Shown here in pieces: positions 37,086 through 46,363 of a stretch of 64,000 nt of DNA; positions within the stretch are counted from its first letter, which is position 1; the number at the start of each line of letters is the position of its first letter. The notes below the pieces were generated by a model that searched no databases, was not told the DNA's origin, and worked only from the letters and a program-made list of their open reading frames with translations. The position numbers were made by a program, and so were the translations under genes. The DNA is from Candidatus Obscuribacterales bacterium (lineage in GTDB: Bacteria; Cyanobacteriota; Vampirovibrionia; Obscuribacterales; Obscuribacteraceae), in NCBI GenBank assembly GCA_020634035.1, contig JACKCM010000001.1, positions 992,001 through 1,056,000 on the forward strand. Reading direction: 5' to 3'.

Positions 37086-38090
37086 TTGTACACTTACACT
37101 CAGCAGGAATCGTCGTCGGGTGATGAGAAATTGGAATTAAGCATTCAGCGATGCACATATAGCAGTTATGGTTCAAGTGACTATCTGGATCTGGTAAAGC
37201 ACATTCTGGATCTCGGCGATTTGTCTTGTGGTTCAGCCATCCGATGCATCGAGGTGCAGGTCAACTTCAAGTCGAGAGAGCACGTATTGCTCATGTATGA
37301 CGAAAAGAACAATCGGTGCAAAGAGAATCCCGATTATACGCTGCGGCGTCGCAGGAAGACCCTGGAGATCATCTATTTGAGTATGGTATCAACATCTGAG
37401 GAGGAGATAGCTTACGTTCGCGGGCGGCCTCTAGATGCAGAGAAGTTCAACGAGCTTTGTTATGAGTTGCGAGATTACCTGGCTCGTATAGAAGATTATC
37501 TGAAGCCGGGTGTGGACTTTCAGCAGAGCGCGTTATTGCAGTATGTGGACGAGAAGTTTTCTATTCTGCCGCTTAACGATGCCGATTTGAATGCGATGTT
37601 CGAAGAGTACGAAGCGGAGAAGGCGCGTCAGCCGGGGCGCGGTAGTGTCGAGGGGGCGCCGGATTATTGGGACACGAGTGTTCTGGACGACCCGGGGGAT
37701 TCCGACGGTTCGAGCCTTTCCTTGGAGGATGTGCGCTGGGCTTATGGCGATAAGAAGTTCGAGGACTTTGACGAGTTCGTTAAGGCGTTGACTCTGTATA
37801 GCTGGGAGTTCTCGGATGGCGAGGGTCCAATATGCGACTTTGAGCTGTTTGGTGGCAACAGGGTGCGTGTGCAGTTTTATGGCTTGGGCGAAGGCGAGAA
37901 GCGCTGCTCTGATAAGGAGGTTGAGCTGGTGGGACCTGGCGAGAAGCTGTCGTTTCTGGAGTTTATGTTCATAACCAACAACGAGCTTTTCGAGTATCTG
38001 GAAGGGACGGATCACATTTTTTATGAAGGATTCGAGGAGCTGGGGGATGTGGACGGGGTGCCGGTGATTCGGCTTATCCAGGGGTCTTAG
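37086..38090 (+). CDS. acidic cytosolic protein of unknown family
   Basis: 334 aa, no membrane segment. Two alpha/beta parts joined by a loop rich in Gly/Pro/Asp (about 175-205); the C-terminal part has YSWEFSDGEGPICDFELFGG and a late acidic stretch. TTG at 37086 is the first possible start but no Shine-Dalgarno is visible, so the 5' end is uncertain. Confidence 0.6.
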   Translation: MYTYTQQESSSGDEKLELSIQRCTYSSYGSSDYLDLVKHILDLGDLSCGSAIRCIEVQVNFKSREHVLLMYDEKNNRCKENPDYTLRRRRKTLEIIYLSMVSTSEEEIAYVRGRPLDAEKFNELCYELRDYLARIEDYLKPGVDFQQSALLQYVDEKFSILPLNDADLNAMFEEYEAEKARQPGRGSVEGAPDYWDTSVLDDPGDSDGSSLSLEDVRWAYGDKKFEDFDEFVKALTLYSWEFSDGEGPICDFELFGGNRVRVQFYGLGEGEKRCSDKEVELVGPGEKLSFLEFMFITNNELFEYLEGTDHIFYEGFEELGDVDGVPVIRLIQGS

Positions 38091-38176
38091 GGGTGCTTTG
38101 TAGCAAGCGAGGCGCTGTTTAGGAATTGCCGATTCTTGTAAGATATCGGTCGAGAGGAGCCGGGAGGGGCGTCACT

Positions 38177-38656
38177 GTGGTAAAGCAAAGTACGGACTAT
38201 AAACTGGTTGAGCGTCTTGCCGATCACTGGCTGAGAAAGACTTATCTTGTTCATCTTGATGAAGATAAGGGAAACGAGATAGTGTATCTGACATTTGCTC
38301 TGAAGAATGCAGCAAAAATTGGAAATATAGACAATAGCGACTTCAAAATGATCATTGAAGGGATTTGGAAGCTGGAGACCGAGGGCGCTGAGCCAGTCAC
38401 CGATACAAATGCGTTGGTAGAGCTTATTGGTGGTCAGGTTCAGTCGCTGCGGATAAGCGGTGCTCAGACTATAATTATGTTTTCGAGTCCAAGAGTCGTT
38501 GCGCTGACTATTGAAGAGAGAGAGCATATTGGTTGGGATGATTGGAGTATAGGATGGTCTATGTATCCGACCCAGACAGTTATGTGGCTGCAGGGCGGCG
38601 CAGGGGGTGATTACGCTGTTCTGGTTGAGGATAAATTCACTAAGTTGTTAGACTAG
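38177..38656 (+). CDS. small cytosolic protein of unknown family
   Basis: 159 aa from GTG 38177, with GGGAGGGG about 7 nt upstream. Alpha/beta composition, IIGG-like turn LVELIGGQVQSLRISGAQ and Trp-rich end (IGWDDWSIGWSMYP). No recognised domain. Confidence 0.55.
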   Translation: MVKQSTDYKLVERLADHWLRKTYLVHLDEDKGNEIVYLTFALKNAAKIGNIDNSDFKMIIEGIWKLETEGAEPVTDTNALVELIGGQVQSLRISGAQTIIMFSSPRVVALTIEEREHIGWDDWSIGWSMYPTQTVMWLQGGAGGDYAVLVEDKFTKLLD

Positions 38657-38776
38657 TGGAGGTTCGTGCTACTCATGAGATTCTCAATGGCGTCTACTTT
38701 GTTGGTCGGCTTCGAGATAAGTTGTAAGATGCATGAGAAGTTGCTGTGGAGCGCGTGTTCCTATTCGGGGAGTCGC

Positions 38777-39250
38777 ATGAAAATTATGCAGACAAGAAGA
38801 TTACTCCTTTTGATAGTTGGATTTCTTGTCTCTTTTGGAGCTCTGGCGGCTAATTGCGAAGAACCGAAAGTTACTAGAGAACTAGTCGAAAAGAGCCATC
38901 TAATTTATTCTGTTGAATTCGTTAAATTCAAAAAGCGGAAGCGTCAGCCGAGAAAAGGCGACTGCGAGGTAGCATTGTGCAGACCTCTTGATACGTTCAA
39001 AGGGATAGAATTCCCCGGGCAATTTGTTCCAATTGAATATTCGCTCAGAGACGGAGATAGGCATCAGGACAAAAAGATGGTGACTCCGGCTAAAGGAACA
39101 AAGTGGTTGATTTTCATTCCTAAGCCAGCTCTTGCCGAAAGTGGTGCGTATCAAACGTACATGGGAGCAAGAGGAAGAGTAGAATTTAACGATGACACTT
39201 TTTCTCGGCTAGTGGAGCTTCTCAACGAAAGTAAGCCGGAAGGAAAGTAG
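38777..39250 (+). CDS. small secreted Cys-containing protein
   Basis: 157 aa from ATG 38777. Signal peptide RRLLLLIVGFLVSFGALAA, then Cys right after cleavage, a second pair (GDCEVALCRP), and a beta-rich body. The layout (N-terminal Cys, CxxxxC, beta barrel-like strands) recalls NTR/TIMP-like folds, weakly. GTG at 38666 would add 37 residues. Confidence 0.6.
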   Translation: MKIMQTRRLLLLIVGFLVSFGALAANCEEPKVTRELVEKSHLIYSVEFVKFKKRKRQPRKGDCEVALCRPLDTFKGIEFPGQFVPIEYSLRDGDRHQDKKMVTPAKGTKWLIFIPKPALAESGAYQTYMGARGRVEFNDDTFSRLVELLNESKPEGK

Positions 39251-39428
39251 TATTGGGTGTCGTGCGAATCGTTCGGTCAAGGCTCTTGAGGTTCCTGCGC
39301 ATTTTTTAGAGAGCTGCTCACATCCTCGGCTGAGTGGAAAAAACATTTTAGCGACGGTATTGGGTAGTGACTGAATGCGTTTCAAGATTTGGTTCTAAAT
39401 AGGGGACAACCTGGTATTGCGAGCGGTA

Positions 39429-39914
39429 CTAAAAATCTTGTGGATAAAGATAAAACATGTATATGCCCAAGAAACTAGATAATAGAGCAGGTAGAGAAAA
39501 CAGGATTGTTAGAATCACAATAGTCGCCTTGGCTTTCGTTTTGGGGACGTACCGTACTGACCAAACAATCAAAAAAGTCGGCGGTACTAAAAATGAGATG
39601 ATCACTGTTAGCGTAGCCCATGAATAGGTGGATGAGCAAAAATGCCATAAAATGCCTAAGAATACAAAACCAGATATGAGAAATAGTATCAGTTTCTTGA
39701 ACTCAGTCTTTAGAGCCAGCTTGAATAAATGAATGAACAAAAGCGGCCAGGTAAGCTGCAATAGCAGATAGTAAGCTAGATACCAGAGAGAACCGCTGTA
39801 ATGCATAAAGATGTTCTAGGTCGAAGTACTCATGGGGATGAAGGATGGTTCTATCATATACGCTATCGGGCCTAGAAGAAAGAACTGGGCTTAGAAGATC
39901 ATCACATGTAGAAG
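39429..39914 (-). pseudogene. damaged copy of the 35784 membrane protein
   Basis: The alignable N-terminal part has at least two stops (after MIF and after MSTST); the C-terminal half is still open for 125 codons (LAYYLLLQLTWPLLFIHLF, LISGFVFLGILW). Likely dead, or an internally started fragment. Directly downstream of lepB. Confidence 0.7.
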
Positions 39915-40618
39915 ACAAATAAAACTCTCGCGTAAATATGTTCTGCTGGAATAAAGCTCATGATGTTGCTGCCCCTGTTTATGGAGCCCGCAGCCATTTT
40001 TCTGTTGTCGCCAACCACAAAGTAATGGTTCGCCGGGACCTCAAGTGATTCAAAATTTGCCAACGCAAAGCCTATCTTATCTGCCTTTGCGAGGGTCGCA
40101 TGTTGAATAATCTCATGCTGTACTTTTTGTTTTGTATTCCAGGGCTCGTCAATCAATTTGTCATCAATATAAAAGTGCCCGTCCTTGACAGAAATCATCT
40201 CTCCAGGCAGCCCAACGATGCGCTTCACTACTCCACGATAGCGTCCAGGCAGTTCTGGTGCTTTCCTCAGGAAACAGACTATGGTTCCACGTTTGTATTG
40301 AGTTTTCCTATATTTTGAGACACTCTCGCTTAGTATGAAATCGTTGTTTTTGATTGTCGGTAACATGGAATCGCCTGAGACTTTTGATACTCTCATTATT
40401 GGCTGAAGCAGGGTCGTCACAATTCTGTAGAAGGCTAAAATGTACAAAGCCTGAAACGACACAGCTGGTGCATTTGGCAAATAGACTTCTGCGATGTACA
40501 ACAAGGCTACAACAAAACCCAGGCTGATACTTAGAAGGAACAGGTAATACGGTGTTGTATATGGTGACCGGGAGGCGTCAGAAAGTGGAAAGGTGGCTAG
40601 TGTTGTTTCTGATTTCAT
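39902..40618 (-). CDS. lepB: signal peptidase I
   Basis: 238 aa. Removes signal peptides of exported proteins at the membrane. Two N-terminal membrane segments (about 24-45 and 56-75), catalytic Ser84 in SGDSMLPT, Lys132 in GVVKRIVGLPGE, and the box VGDNRK. Complete and probably active. In an accessory region it is likely an extra copy. Its last codons were duplicated to 36339-36350. Confidence 0.93.
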   Translation of the reverse strand: MKSETTLATFPLSDASRSPYTTPYYLFLLSISLGFVVALLYIAEVYLPNAPAVSFQALYILAFYRIVTTLLQPIMRVSKVSGDSMLPTIKNNDFILSESVSKYRKTQYKRGTIVCFLRKAPELPGRYRGVVKRIVGLPGEMISVKDGHFYIDDKLIDEPWNTKQKVQHEIIQHATLAKADKIGFALANFESLEVPANHYFVVGDNRKMAAGSINRGSNIMSFIPAEHIYARVLFVFYM

Positions 40619-40736
40619 ATCTCAATAATAGTATTTCAGGCTGGTTGATAATTCAACTTCCGCTTTTGGGGGTCCCTGTTAGCGTTGTGGGAATTTCACC
40701 ATTCCCCGGATGACAGTGTCTGGCTATGCTTGAGGG

Positions 40737-41129
40737 ATGAAAGCTATACTCCGGACCATTTTGCAAACTGTAGTCGCCATCTTCTCGGCGTTTTGTTTGA
40801 TGCAGGTTTTATGTGTATGGCCTATTCGCTGGTGTTTTTTTGCATCCGATTCTTGCTCTTTCCTGACCTTCGCGATTTTATTTGGGTTGCCTGCCTTCCA
40901 ATTCCTGTTTTCTTCGAGGTCATCGCAGGTTCTGGTATCCAGAATTACTCTCCTTTGTGCTTCTGTCGGCTTTCTATCCGGCTTTTTCGCTTATTCGGGC
41001 TTAATTAGTTCTTTGGTAACGTGTGTTTCAATCTCTGTTCTATATTTGCAATTCGCTCGACTATTGATTGGACTTTGCCGCCACGGAAAAGGTCTGACAT
41101 TGCGCTTAGTAGCGCGGTACTCACAGTAA
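40737..41129 (+). CDS. small polytopic membrane protein
   Basis: 130 aa with about four hydrophobic helices (VVAIFSAFCLMQVLCVW, LTFAILFGLPAFQFLF, ITLLCASVGFLSGFFAYSG, LVTCVSISVLYLQF). TGAGGG directly precedes the ATG. Cys-rich in the helices. Unknown family. Confidence 0.5.
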   Translation: MKAILRTILQTVVAIFSAFCLMQVLCVWPIRWCFFASDSCSFLTFAILFGLPAFQFLFSSRSSQVLVSRITLLCASVGFLSGFFAYSGLISSLVTCVSISVLYLQFARLLIGLCRHGKGLTLRLVARYSQ

Positions 41130-41250
41130 GAAACCTCGCTGTTCCCTTCCGTCGTCCAGGCGCCGTAGAAAATAGACTTAGAGTACCAGGGGTCGGTTTG
41201 CGGTTAAAATAATACTTCCCGAGGAGTCGCTTTGTTTTCAGGGGGGAAGC

Positions 41251-42021
41251 ATGTCGAATATTGATGAGTTCATGCAAGAGAAGCTAACTCTAAAGGACTT
41301 TGATCGTTTTTTTGACATTTACAGTGAGTACCTAGATTTGTACGATGCCGGCATGGACCCTGAGGCGATACTGCCCCGGATTATGACCGAGTTCGAGGAC
41401 GATTTTACCGATGAATTCGACCGACTGCCTACGCATCTTGGGCTGTTGGCGGCAATGTATGATATCGGGGTCGATACTACCGCAATCGGGAAAGAGGTCA
41501 AAGCTATCTTTGCGGAGATATCCAAGGACAAAGGTTTCTGCGGCGAGCCGAAGAAGAATTATGCAGATGCCATAAAGCTATTGCGCAAGCCTAACCCAAG
41601 CCCCCGACCCCGATTGGCAAGGGTCTATAGATTGGCTGCATTCGATTGTGGCGACTGCTTGTCGTTGCAGTTCTCCGATGGTTCATACGGTGCTGCATTG
41701 GTCGTGGGGCGCGAGGATGAAATCGGGGTCAATTTGATAGTGCCTTTGCGGTACAGGAGTTTTGAGAAGCCCACCCAGGAGGTGTTTGAGAACAGGGATT
41801 ATATAGTCCTTCCTAGAAGCCTGCCTGATGGAACCTCCTATGAAAGGAAGCCGTATGTTTGGTATAACGCTCAGACATTTCCTGAGGTGCAGGAGCGGGT
41901 TGAGCTGGTTTGCATTATTGAGATAACTGCAGAAGACTTCGTGGATCACGGTAGGTTTGCTGGAGACTGGAATTCTCTCTGGATGTATGTTGAAGAAGCG
42001 CTACCCAGCGCCAGTCAATAG
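41251..42021 (+). CDS. two-part cytosolic protein, C-terminus weakly Imm26-like
   Basis: 256 aa. GGGGGGAAGC leads to the ATG. Residues 1-105 are helical and acidic (LTLKDFDRFFDIYSEYLDLY); residues 125-250 begin YRLAAFDCGDCLSLQFSDG, reminiscent of Imm26-type domains that start with a GD-x-F-x-I-x-L strand. Assignment is weak. Followed after about 120 bp by another small gene on the same strand. Confidence 0.6.
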   Translation: MSNIDEFMQEKLTLKDFDRFFDIYSEYLDLYDAGMDPEAILPRIMTEFEDDFTDEFDRLPTHLGLLAAMYDIGVDTTAIGKEVKAIFAEISKDKGFCGEPKKNYADAIKLLRKPNPSPRPRLARVYRLAAFDCGDCLSLQFSDGSYGAALVVGREDEIGVNLIVPLRYRSFEKPTQEVFENRDYIVLPRSLPDGTSYERKPYVWYNAQTFPEVQERVELVCIIEITAEDFVDHGRFAGDWNSLWMYVEEALPSASQ

Positions 42022-42137
42022 CTGCATCTCACCAGTTCTGGATGTCGGAAAGGAGCTAGCTCCTGAAAGCGATATAAATAGGCTAAAATTCCTCGATGGT
42101 CTCAATCTTCTGCAGTGGTTGTCTTTCTATGGGATAC

Positions 42138-42572
42138 ATGTCAAGGGTATTGGTTGCAAGCTCTGAGGAGATTGATGAGTGCTGGGAGACGGCATTTGAT
42201 GGTCCTCTTGACGAATTTGACGTTGCTAACATTTTTAGCCAAGAGACTTTGGCATCTTTATTAGTCGTAGTGATAAGACCTAAAAAGCTGACCGCAAAGC
42301 AGCTCCTCAAAAAGGTAGAAATTATATCGGTCTACGATCCAGCGGTTGGATTAGTTAGAGTACCTCAAGAAGTTGTCGACGCTTTGGCCGAATTGGAAAC
42401 TAAAAGGTTATTTTCTCTAGCAGAGTCCTGGAAAGAAGAAGATCAATTTTTATACGATGCGGGTGAAGGTGTTACGGCGGAGCATCTAGAGATAATACTT
42501 CGTGCCATGCGTAAGGCGTCCAAGAAAGCGAAGCGCTCTGGCAAGGAAGTATATATCTGCTCTATCCCGTAA
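42138..42572 (+). CDS. small cytosolic protein of unknown family
   Basis: 144 aa from ATG 42138 (MSRVLVASSEEIDECW). N-terminal strand-helix, C-terminal helices with a basic end (RKASKKAKRSGKEVY). An upstream ATG at 42096 adds an unlikely Cys-rich leader. Unknown function. Confidence 0.55.
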   Translation: MSRVLVASSEEIDECWETAFDGPLDEFDVANIFSQETLASLLVVVIRPKKLTAKQLLKKVEIISVYDPAVGLVRVPQEVVDALAELETKRLFSLAESWKEEDQFLYDAGEGVTAEHLEIILRAMRKASKKAKRSGKEVYICSIP

Positions 42573-42675
42573 CGCGATAGTTCGGCAAGCGCATGCGGCC
42601 GGGAATTTGGGTCAGAATGGTAGGCAGCAATCCGCCAGAGAGATAATTTGTACAGGTGAAAAGAGAGCGATAGAG

Positions 42676-43338
42676 ATGGGGTTAGCATTAGAAGTAGGGA
42701 TGTTGGCCGGCATGGTCGAGTATCAAGATGAAGAGTGTGCCCAATGGTTCAATGAAGAGATGGCGAGACTGAATTCTTTTCTTCTTTCTTTCGGATTAAA
42801 AGAGCACAAAGAGCCGGAAGCATGCGAAGTTTTTTCTTGTTCGATGCGGGGATATTCAGGCCTTCACTACCTGAGGAGATTAGCGGCTCATGTGAACCTA
42901 CGCAATGAGCTACCAGGCTCTGGTGATGATGATTCATCTGATGATCCTGTTCTTCGAGAATACTACCGAATCGTTGAGAAAGGCAGTGATGATGAGCAGA
43001 GCAAGCTCAAATTCGATCATCTTATTCTGCACAGTGATAGTGAAGGATATTACCTGCCTCAGGATTTTGAGGTGCCGCTAATTCCGCCGGAGAGCCTGAA
43101 AGTAGCTGGTGACATTGTTGGGTCCTCTCTTAGACTTCTACGTGAATGTGAGGCTCTGGCCGGATACTTGAAATTGCCATTGAGCCGCGAACCGGTATCG
43201 ATGGCGGATTGGAGTGTACTCGACCAAGAAGTTGTCGATGTCGAAGCCGAATACGTAGTCGAAAAATTCATCTGGCGACGTTTGTATCTTGCCGCAAAAT
43301 ATTCTGTTCAGAGCGGTGCTGCTATTGTTTTTTGCTAA
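42676..43338 (+). CDS. cytosolic protein of unknown family
   Basis: 220 aa from ATG 42676. Helical N-terminus (MLAGMVEYQDEECAQWFNEE), Cys/Ser motif FSCSMRGYSGLHYLRRLAAH, an acidic loop, and helical C-terminus. It resembles orphan immunity-type proteins in size and lack of export signal. Same strand and close to the previous gene. Confidence 0.6.
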   Translation: MGLALEVGMLAGMVEYQDEECAQWFNEEMARLNSFLLSFGLKEHKEPEACEVFSCSMRGYSGLHYLRRLAAHVNLRNELPGSGDDDSSDDPVLREYYRIVEKGSDDEQSKLKFDHLILHSDSEGYYLPQDFEVPLIPPESLKVAGDIVGSSLRLLRECEALAGYLKLPLSREPVSMADWSVLDQEVVDVEAEYVVEKFIWRRLYLAAKYSVQSGAAIVFC

Positions 43339-43430
43339 GCACTAGATGGCGCCATAGGTGATGGCGAAGGCGAAACTCCGTGCTCAAATGTGGGTGCGAC
43401 TTGAGGCGTTGTTATTAATGTCGCATGTCA

Positions 43431-43766
43431 CTATGACAACGTCCCCCAGCCATCATATTCACAGTTGAATTCGGAAGCGATCTCTGTGAGCTCAAGCCCG
43501 ATTTCATCCGCCTTGTCCGGGGCGCATAGTTTTGAGCAAGTAAGCATATAGTCCTCTTCCTCCAGGTCTTCTTCAAGATCTGACTCGGATTCGTCTATTT
43601 CGTATCCTAAGCCAGTCAGCTTCTCAGCTAACTTTTGAATCGAGTTTTGATCCGGACCATAAATGCAGAAATCTATCTTTGCCGGTTCGCTAATGTTCAC
43701 CCCTCTGCTTTTCAGGTATTCAAGAAGGGGATCGCCATTGGTGACAGGTTCATCGTTGTTGTTCAT
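43431..43766 (-). CDS. RraB-like protein
   Basis: 111 aa. Fits the RraB (regulator of RNase activity B) family: strand IDFCIYGPD, helix SIQKLAEKLTGLGYEID, an acidic centre, and the conserved ending ASEFNCEYDGWGT. RraB binds and inhibits RNase E in Enterobacteria; in accessory regions such proteins may do something else. ATG with weak ribosome site. Confidence 0.75.
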   Translation of the reverse strand: MNNNDEPVTNGDPLLEYLKSRGVNISEPAKIDFCIYGPDQNSIQKLAEKLTGLGYEIDESESDLEEDLEEEDYMLTCSKLCAPDKADEIGLELTEIASEFNCEYDGWGTLS

Positions 43767-43977
43767 TGGTGAGCGATTTCTCCAATTGTAATAGGTGGAT
43801 TTCTTTTGGTAAGGTCAGGCAGAGTATTAACGGGTAGCTATTATTCCACATTGTAAGAAGGGTGGACTGTTCTTTCGCAGCCCGCCGATAATGTAAAATG
43901 TTGTTTTTGAGAAGTAGAGAGTGGCTTATGGATTGAATGGTACTATCTAGGGTGTTAGCAGCGAAGGAGTTCATCTG

Positions 43978-45150
43978 ATGCGGTGGAATTTTGCTGACTC
44001 GACTTTGCGGTGGGAAGAGAGCAGAAAGACTCGATTTATTGAGTTGATGGACCTTTTCTGGGTGGAGTTCGGCAAAGTCTCTGAGAGAATTTATAGGGAC
44101 TTTAATGCGCAGGACTACTCCTTTCTAGTCACCTGGTTCAATCGCAGAATGAGCAGGTTTAACGTCGAGTTATTCTGGACTATCTCACGGTGCGACGACA
44201 AGAAGCTGTTTTTGATAATAACTGCAAGTGGGGTCGGAGAAAACCGTCCGATTGTAGAAACTTTTGTCTCTCGCGCCCCAGACTTTCCTGATTGGATTGT
44301 CCAATCTTACAAACCTCCTTTGGTTCGGGAGTGTAGCAAAATTGAAGACAATCGAATCTCCGGCGACTGGTCTGATCTGAAATTCAGCCTGCAAAAGTGT
44401 GATGACAATGTCATCGAGGTTAGTCTGTATTCGAATAATTTTCATGGAATCAATCTTGACGAAGATGTCGATAATGCAATTGTCCTGGGAGAGATTTTGC
44501 TTGGCGAAGAAAACCTCGATAAATGGATAGGTGCTTTTGGTGCCATTTCTTTGACCCAACAGTCTGGCGCCAGCGGTGAAGAACTAAGTAAAGCGGAGTT
44601 CGCAGACAAGCTCCACGCCGAGTTTGAGAGCCTGAAAGATTCAATTCGCAACACTCTCCCCAGAGTGCCTTACCACGAATTGGAATTCGAGCAAAGTTTG
44701 TCCACTTTGAGTCTTGAGCACGTCAATGATGCGAGTAGAACATCCTGCGAGTCTTATTTGCCTCATATTATTGAGTCAGTCATGCAGCGCTTTATCTTTC
44801 ATTCCTGCAGGTTCTCGAATTTTGATGAATTGTTTTGCTACCTGAAATTTCAGTGTGAGGTCACTGAGAGCAGTGAAACCTTCTTGCCTTCAATTCGAAA
44901 AGAACTGGATGCCAGGCTGGTCGACGCTAAGGCGGGTAGATGTTTTGGATATGGTGCGGGAAGAGAATACTTCTTTTTAGACCTTGTTTTGAGCGACATA
45001 GAGCGCGCCAGAGAAGTGATATCATCTCTCGCTGAAGAGTACAACTTTAGCCGGTCTAGCTGGATAAAGTTCTTTGACCGGTATTATATGTGCGAGTGGG
45101 TTGGTGTATACCATGACACGCCGAAGCCGAGTCCGGATGAAGCGTGGTAG
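43978..45150 (+). CDS. cytosolic protein of unknown family
   Basis: 390 aa. GAAGGAG about 8 nt before the ATG. Two halves of alternating strands and helices (ELFWTISRCDDKKLFLIITA; a later FFLDLVLSDIERAREVI), many acidic and Trp residues, no export signal. No family recognised. Confidence 0.65.
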   Translation: MRWNFADSTLRWEESRKTRFIELMDLFWVEFGKVSERIYRDFNAQDYSFLVTWFNRRMSRFNVELFWTISRCDDKKLFLIITASGVGENRPIVETFVSRAPDFPDWIVQSYKPPLVRECSKIEDNRISGDWSDLKFSLQKCDDNVIEVSLYSNNFHGINLDEDVDNAIVLGEILLGEENLDKWIGAFGAISLTQQSGASGEELSKAEFADKLHAEFESLKDSIRNTLPRVPYHELEFEQSLSTLSLEHVNDASRTSCESYLPHIIESVMQRFIFHSCRFSNFDELFCYLKFQCEVTESSETFLPSIRKELDARLVDAKAGRCFGYGAGREYFFLDLVLSDIERAREVISSLAEEYNFSRSSWIKFFDRYYMCEWVGVYHDTPKPSPDEAW

Positions 45151-45465
45151 GTGAATTAGATTTGTGTGTCTACAAATTTCATTCCACAGCGGCAGAGAGA
45201 ATCTGGCGAGCCAAACTAGTCGTCGCCTGGCAGGTCGAGGGAATCTTTTTTTGGGAGATGCGAAGAACTTCTGGCAGTTCTATTTTAAAGCGTCAAAACA
45301 TCTTTCGAATCAACATTCTGATTGGTACAAGCTACAATTCCGATAGATATAACTGAAAGCATCAGTGCGATTCGCAACTGCTGCGAAAAACCTGTGCGCG
45401 TTCTTTCATGGTGGTTAAGAGTTGCTCTATTCAATCTATTAGCCTATCTGCGGTTCTCTGTCGTG
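45151..45465. other. gap with possible coding debris
   Basis: An open frame at 45164-45346 ends in protein-like DAKNFWQFYFKASKHLS but has no start signal. Probably a remnant; no firm gene. Confidence 0.3.
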
Positions 45466-46161
45466 TTAATGCAATATATCGAATTCTACAACCATGCTGC
45501 ATTTGTCCCCGTAGAAACCCAGAGTGATTCCTCCCTGCTCGAAAAATCGATATTCCCATACTTTGTCATAAGGTTTTTTGTCAGAATCTGCTCTTGTTAG
45601 AACTATCCTTTTGGGACCGGAGCGATTCCAGGGTTTTCCAAAAGTTTTCTCTATATTCGCGCTAGTCATGCCTATCGCTGTAGAGTGAAAAGATGCAACT
45701 TTCCAGTCTATGTAGGAGATTCGTTGCAAGGGGCTGGGGTCGAAGCAACTTATACATTTTTCTTTCTCGAAGCACAGAACAAAAGTGATACCCCATGTAT
45801 TTGGTCCACAGGTATAAAGCCACTGTTCGTCGCTCTGAGCAGGAACTTCTGGCCACACCGTGGATGGTATTCCTTTTTCGATATGGCGAGGATTGCCCAG
45901 GAGTACTTTGATTTCACTTTTCGCGCGTCCCTTTGCAAACTTCTCTATAGCTTTAAGCAGTTGCAGGTGCTTCTCTATGATGGGGCTGCCATTTTGTGAA
46001 TAACCATGATCGTGGTCAGAATACTCTACAGATAGAATTCGACCACTTCCATCTACAATCATCTGTTTTTGAAGATCGATAGTCTCATTCGCTGCCAGCG
46101 GATCAATAGCCCCAAACCAAAGAGCGAAGCAAATGAGTGTGGTGATGTGCAGTTTAGTCAT
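45466..46161 (-). CDS. secreted protein with two BamE/SmpA-like repeats
   Basis: 231 aa. Signal peptide (LHITTLICFALWFGAIDPLAA). Two similar units: EIKVLLGNPRHIEKG...EQWLYTC and GMTSANIEKTFGKPWN...VWEYRF, each with the helix, G-x-P turn and final Trp/Tyr strand typical of SmpA/OmlA folds. Likely periplasmic protein-protein contact. The ATG overlaps the end of a small gene fragment. Confidence 0.65.
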   Translation of the reverse strand: MTKLHITTLICFALWFGAIDPLAANETIDLQKQMIVDGSGRILSVEYSDHDHGYSQNGSPIIEKHLQLLKAIEKFAKGRAKSEIKVLLGNPRHIEKGIPSTVWPEVPAQSDEQWLYTCGPNTWGITFVLCFEKEKCISCFDPSPLQRISYIDWKVASFHSTAIGMTSANIEKTFGKPWNRSGPKRIVLTRADSDKKPYDKVWEYRFFEQGGITLGFYGDKCSMVVEFDILH

Positions 46162-46285
46162 ATTGATTGAGTGTTGTGCAGGTCAATAATTTTTCTGATT
46201 TACTGAAACTTCTTAGGTCTGCAAGTGTTTCAGTTGGCATTTTGAAGGCGGCGTTAGGTATCGGATCTTCAAAAGCTTTAGACAT
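46154..46285 (-). pseudogene. N-terminal remnant of the 31112 family
   Basis: 43 codons from ATG 46285. MSKAFEDPIPNAAFKMPTET matches MSEIFEDPIVNAAFKLAAET of the 31112 protein; after LADLRSFSK the match ends and the frame stops within the next gene's start (8-bp overlap). It may still be translated and coupled to that gene. Confidence 0.6.
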
Positions 46286-46363
46286 AGTTTTTACATGGCA
46301 GACTGGGTAAATCAATCTTTCTAAAGGGTACTATATAAGTTATATCAGCAGAGCATTGACAAT

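Noticed and set aside
39703..39918. A 71-codon frame, also open in the copy at 36136-36351, antiparallel to nothing and in a shifted frame of the duplicated membrane gene
   Set aside because: Substitutions between the two copies are mostly non-conservative in this frame and conservative in the membrane-protein frame; it is a shadow kept open by duplication.
27764..42065. Palindrome AGGAGCTAGCTCCT present at 27764 and 42052, with similar shorter ones at 12309 and 52985
   Set aside because: A 14-mer pair is expected by chance in 64 kb, one copy is inside a gene, and no consistent context is seen; only a whole-genome count could show an over-represented HIP1-like word.
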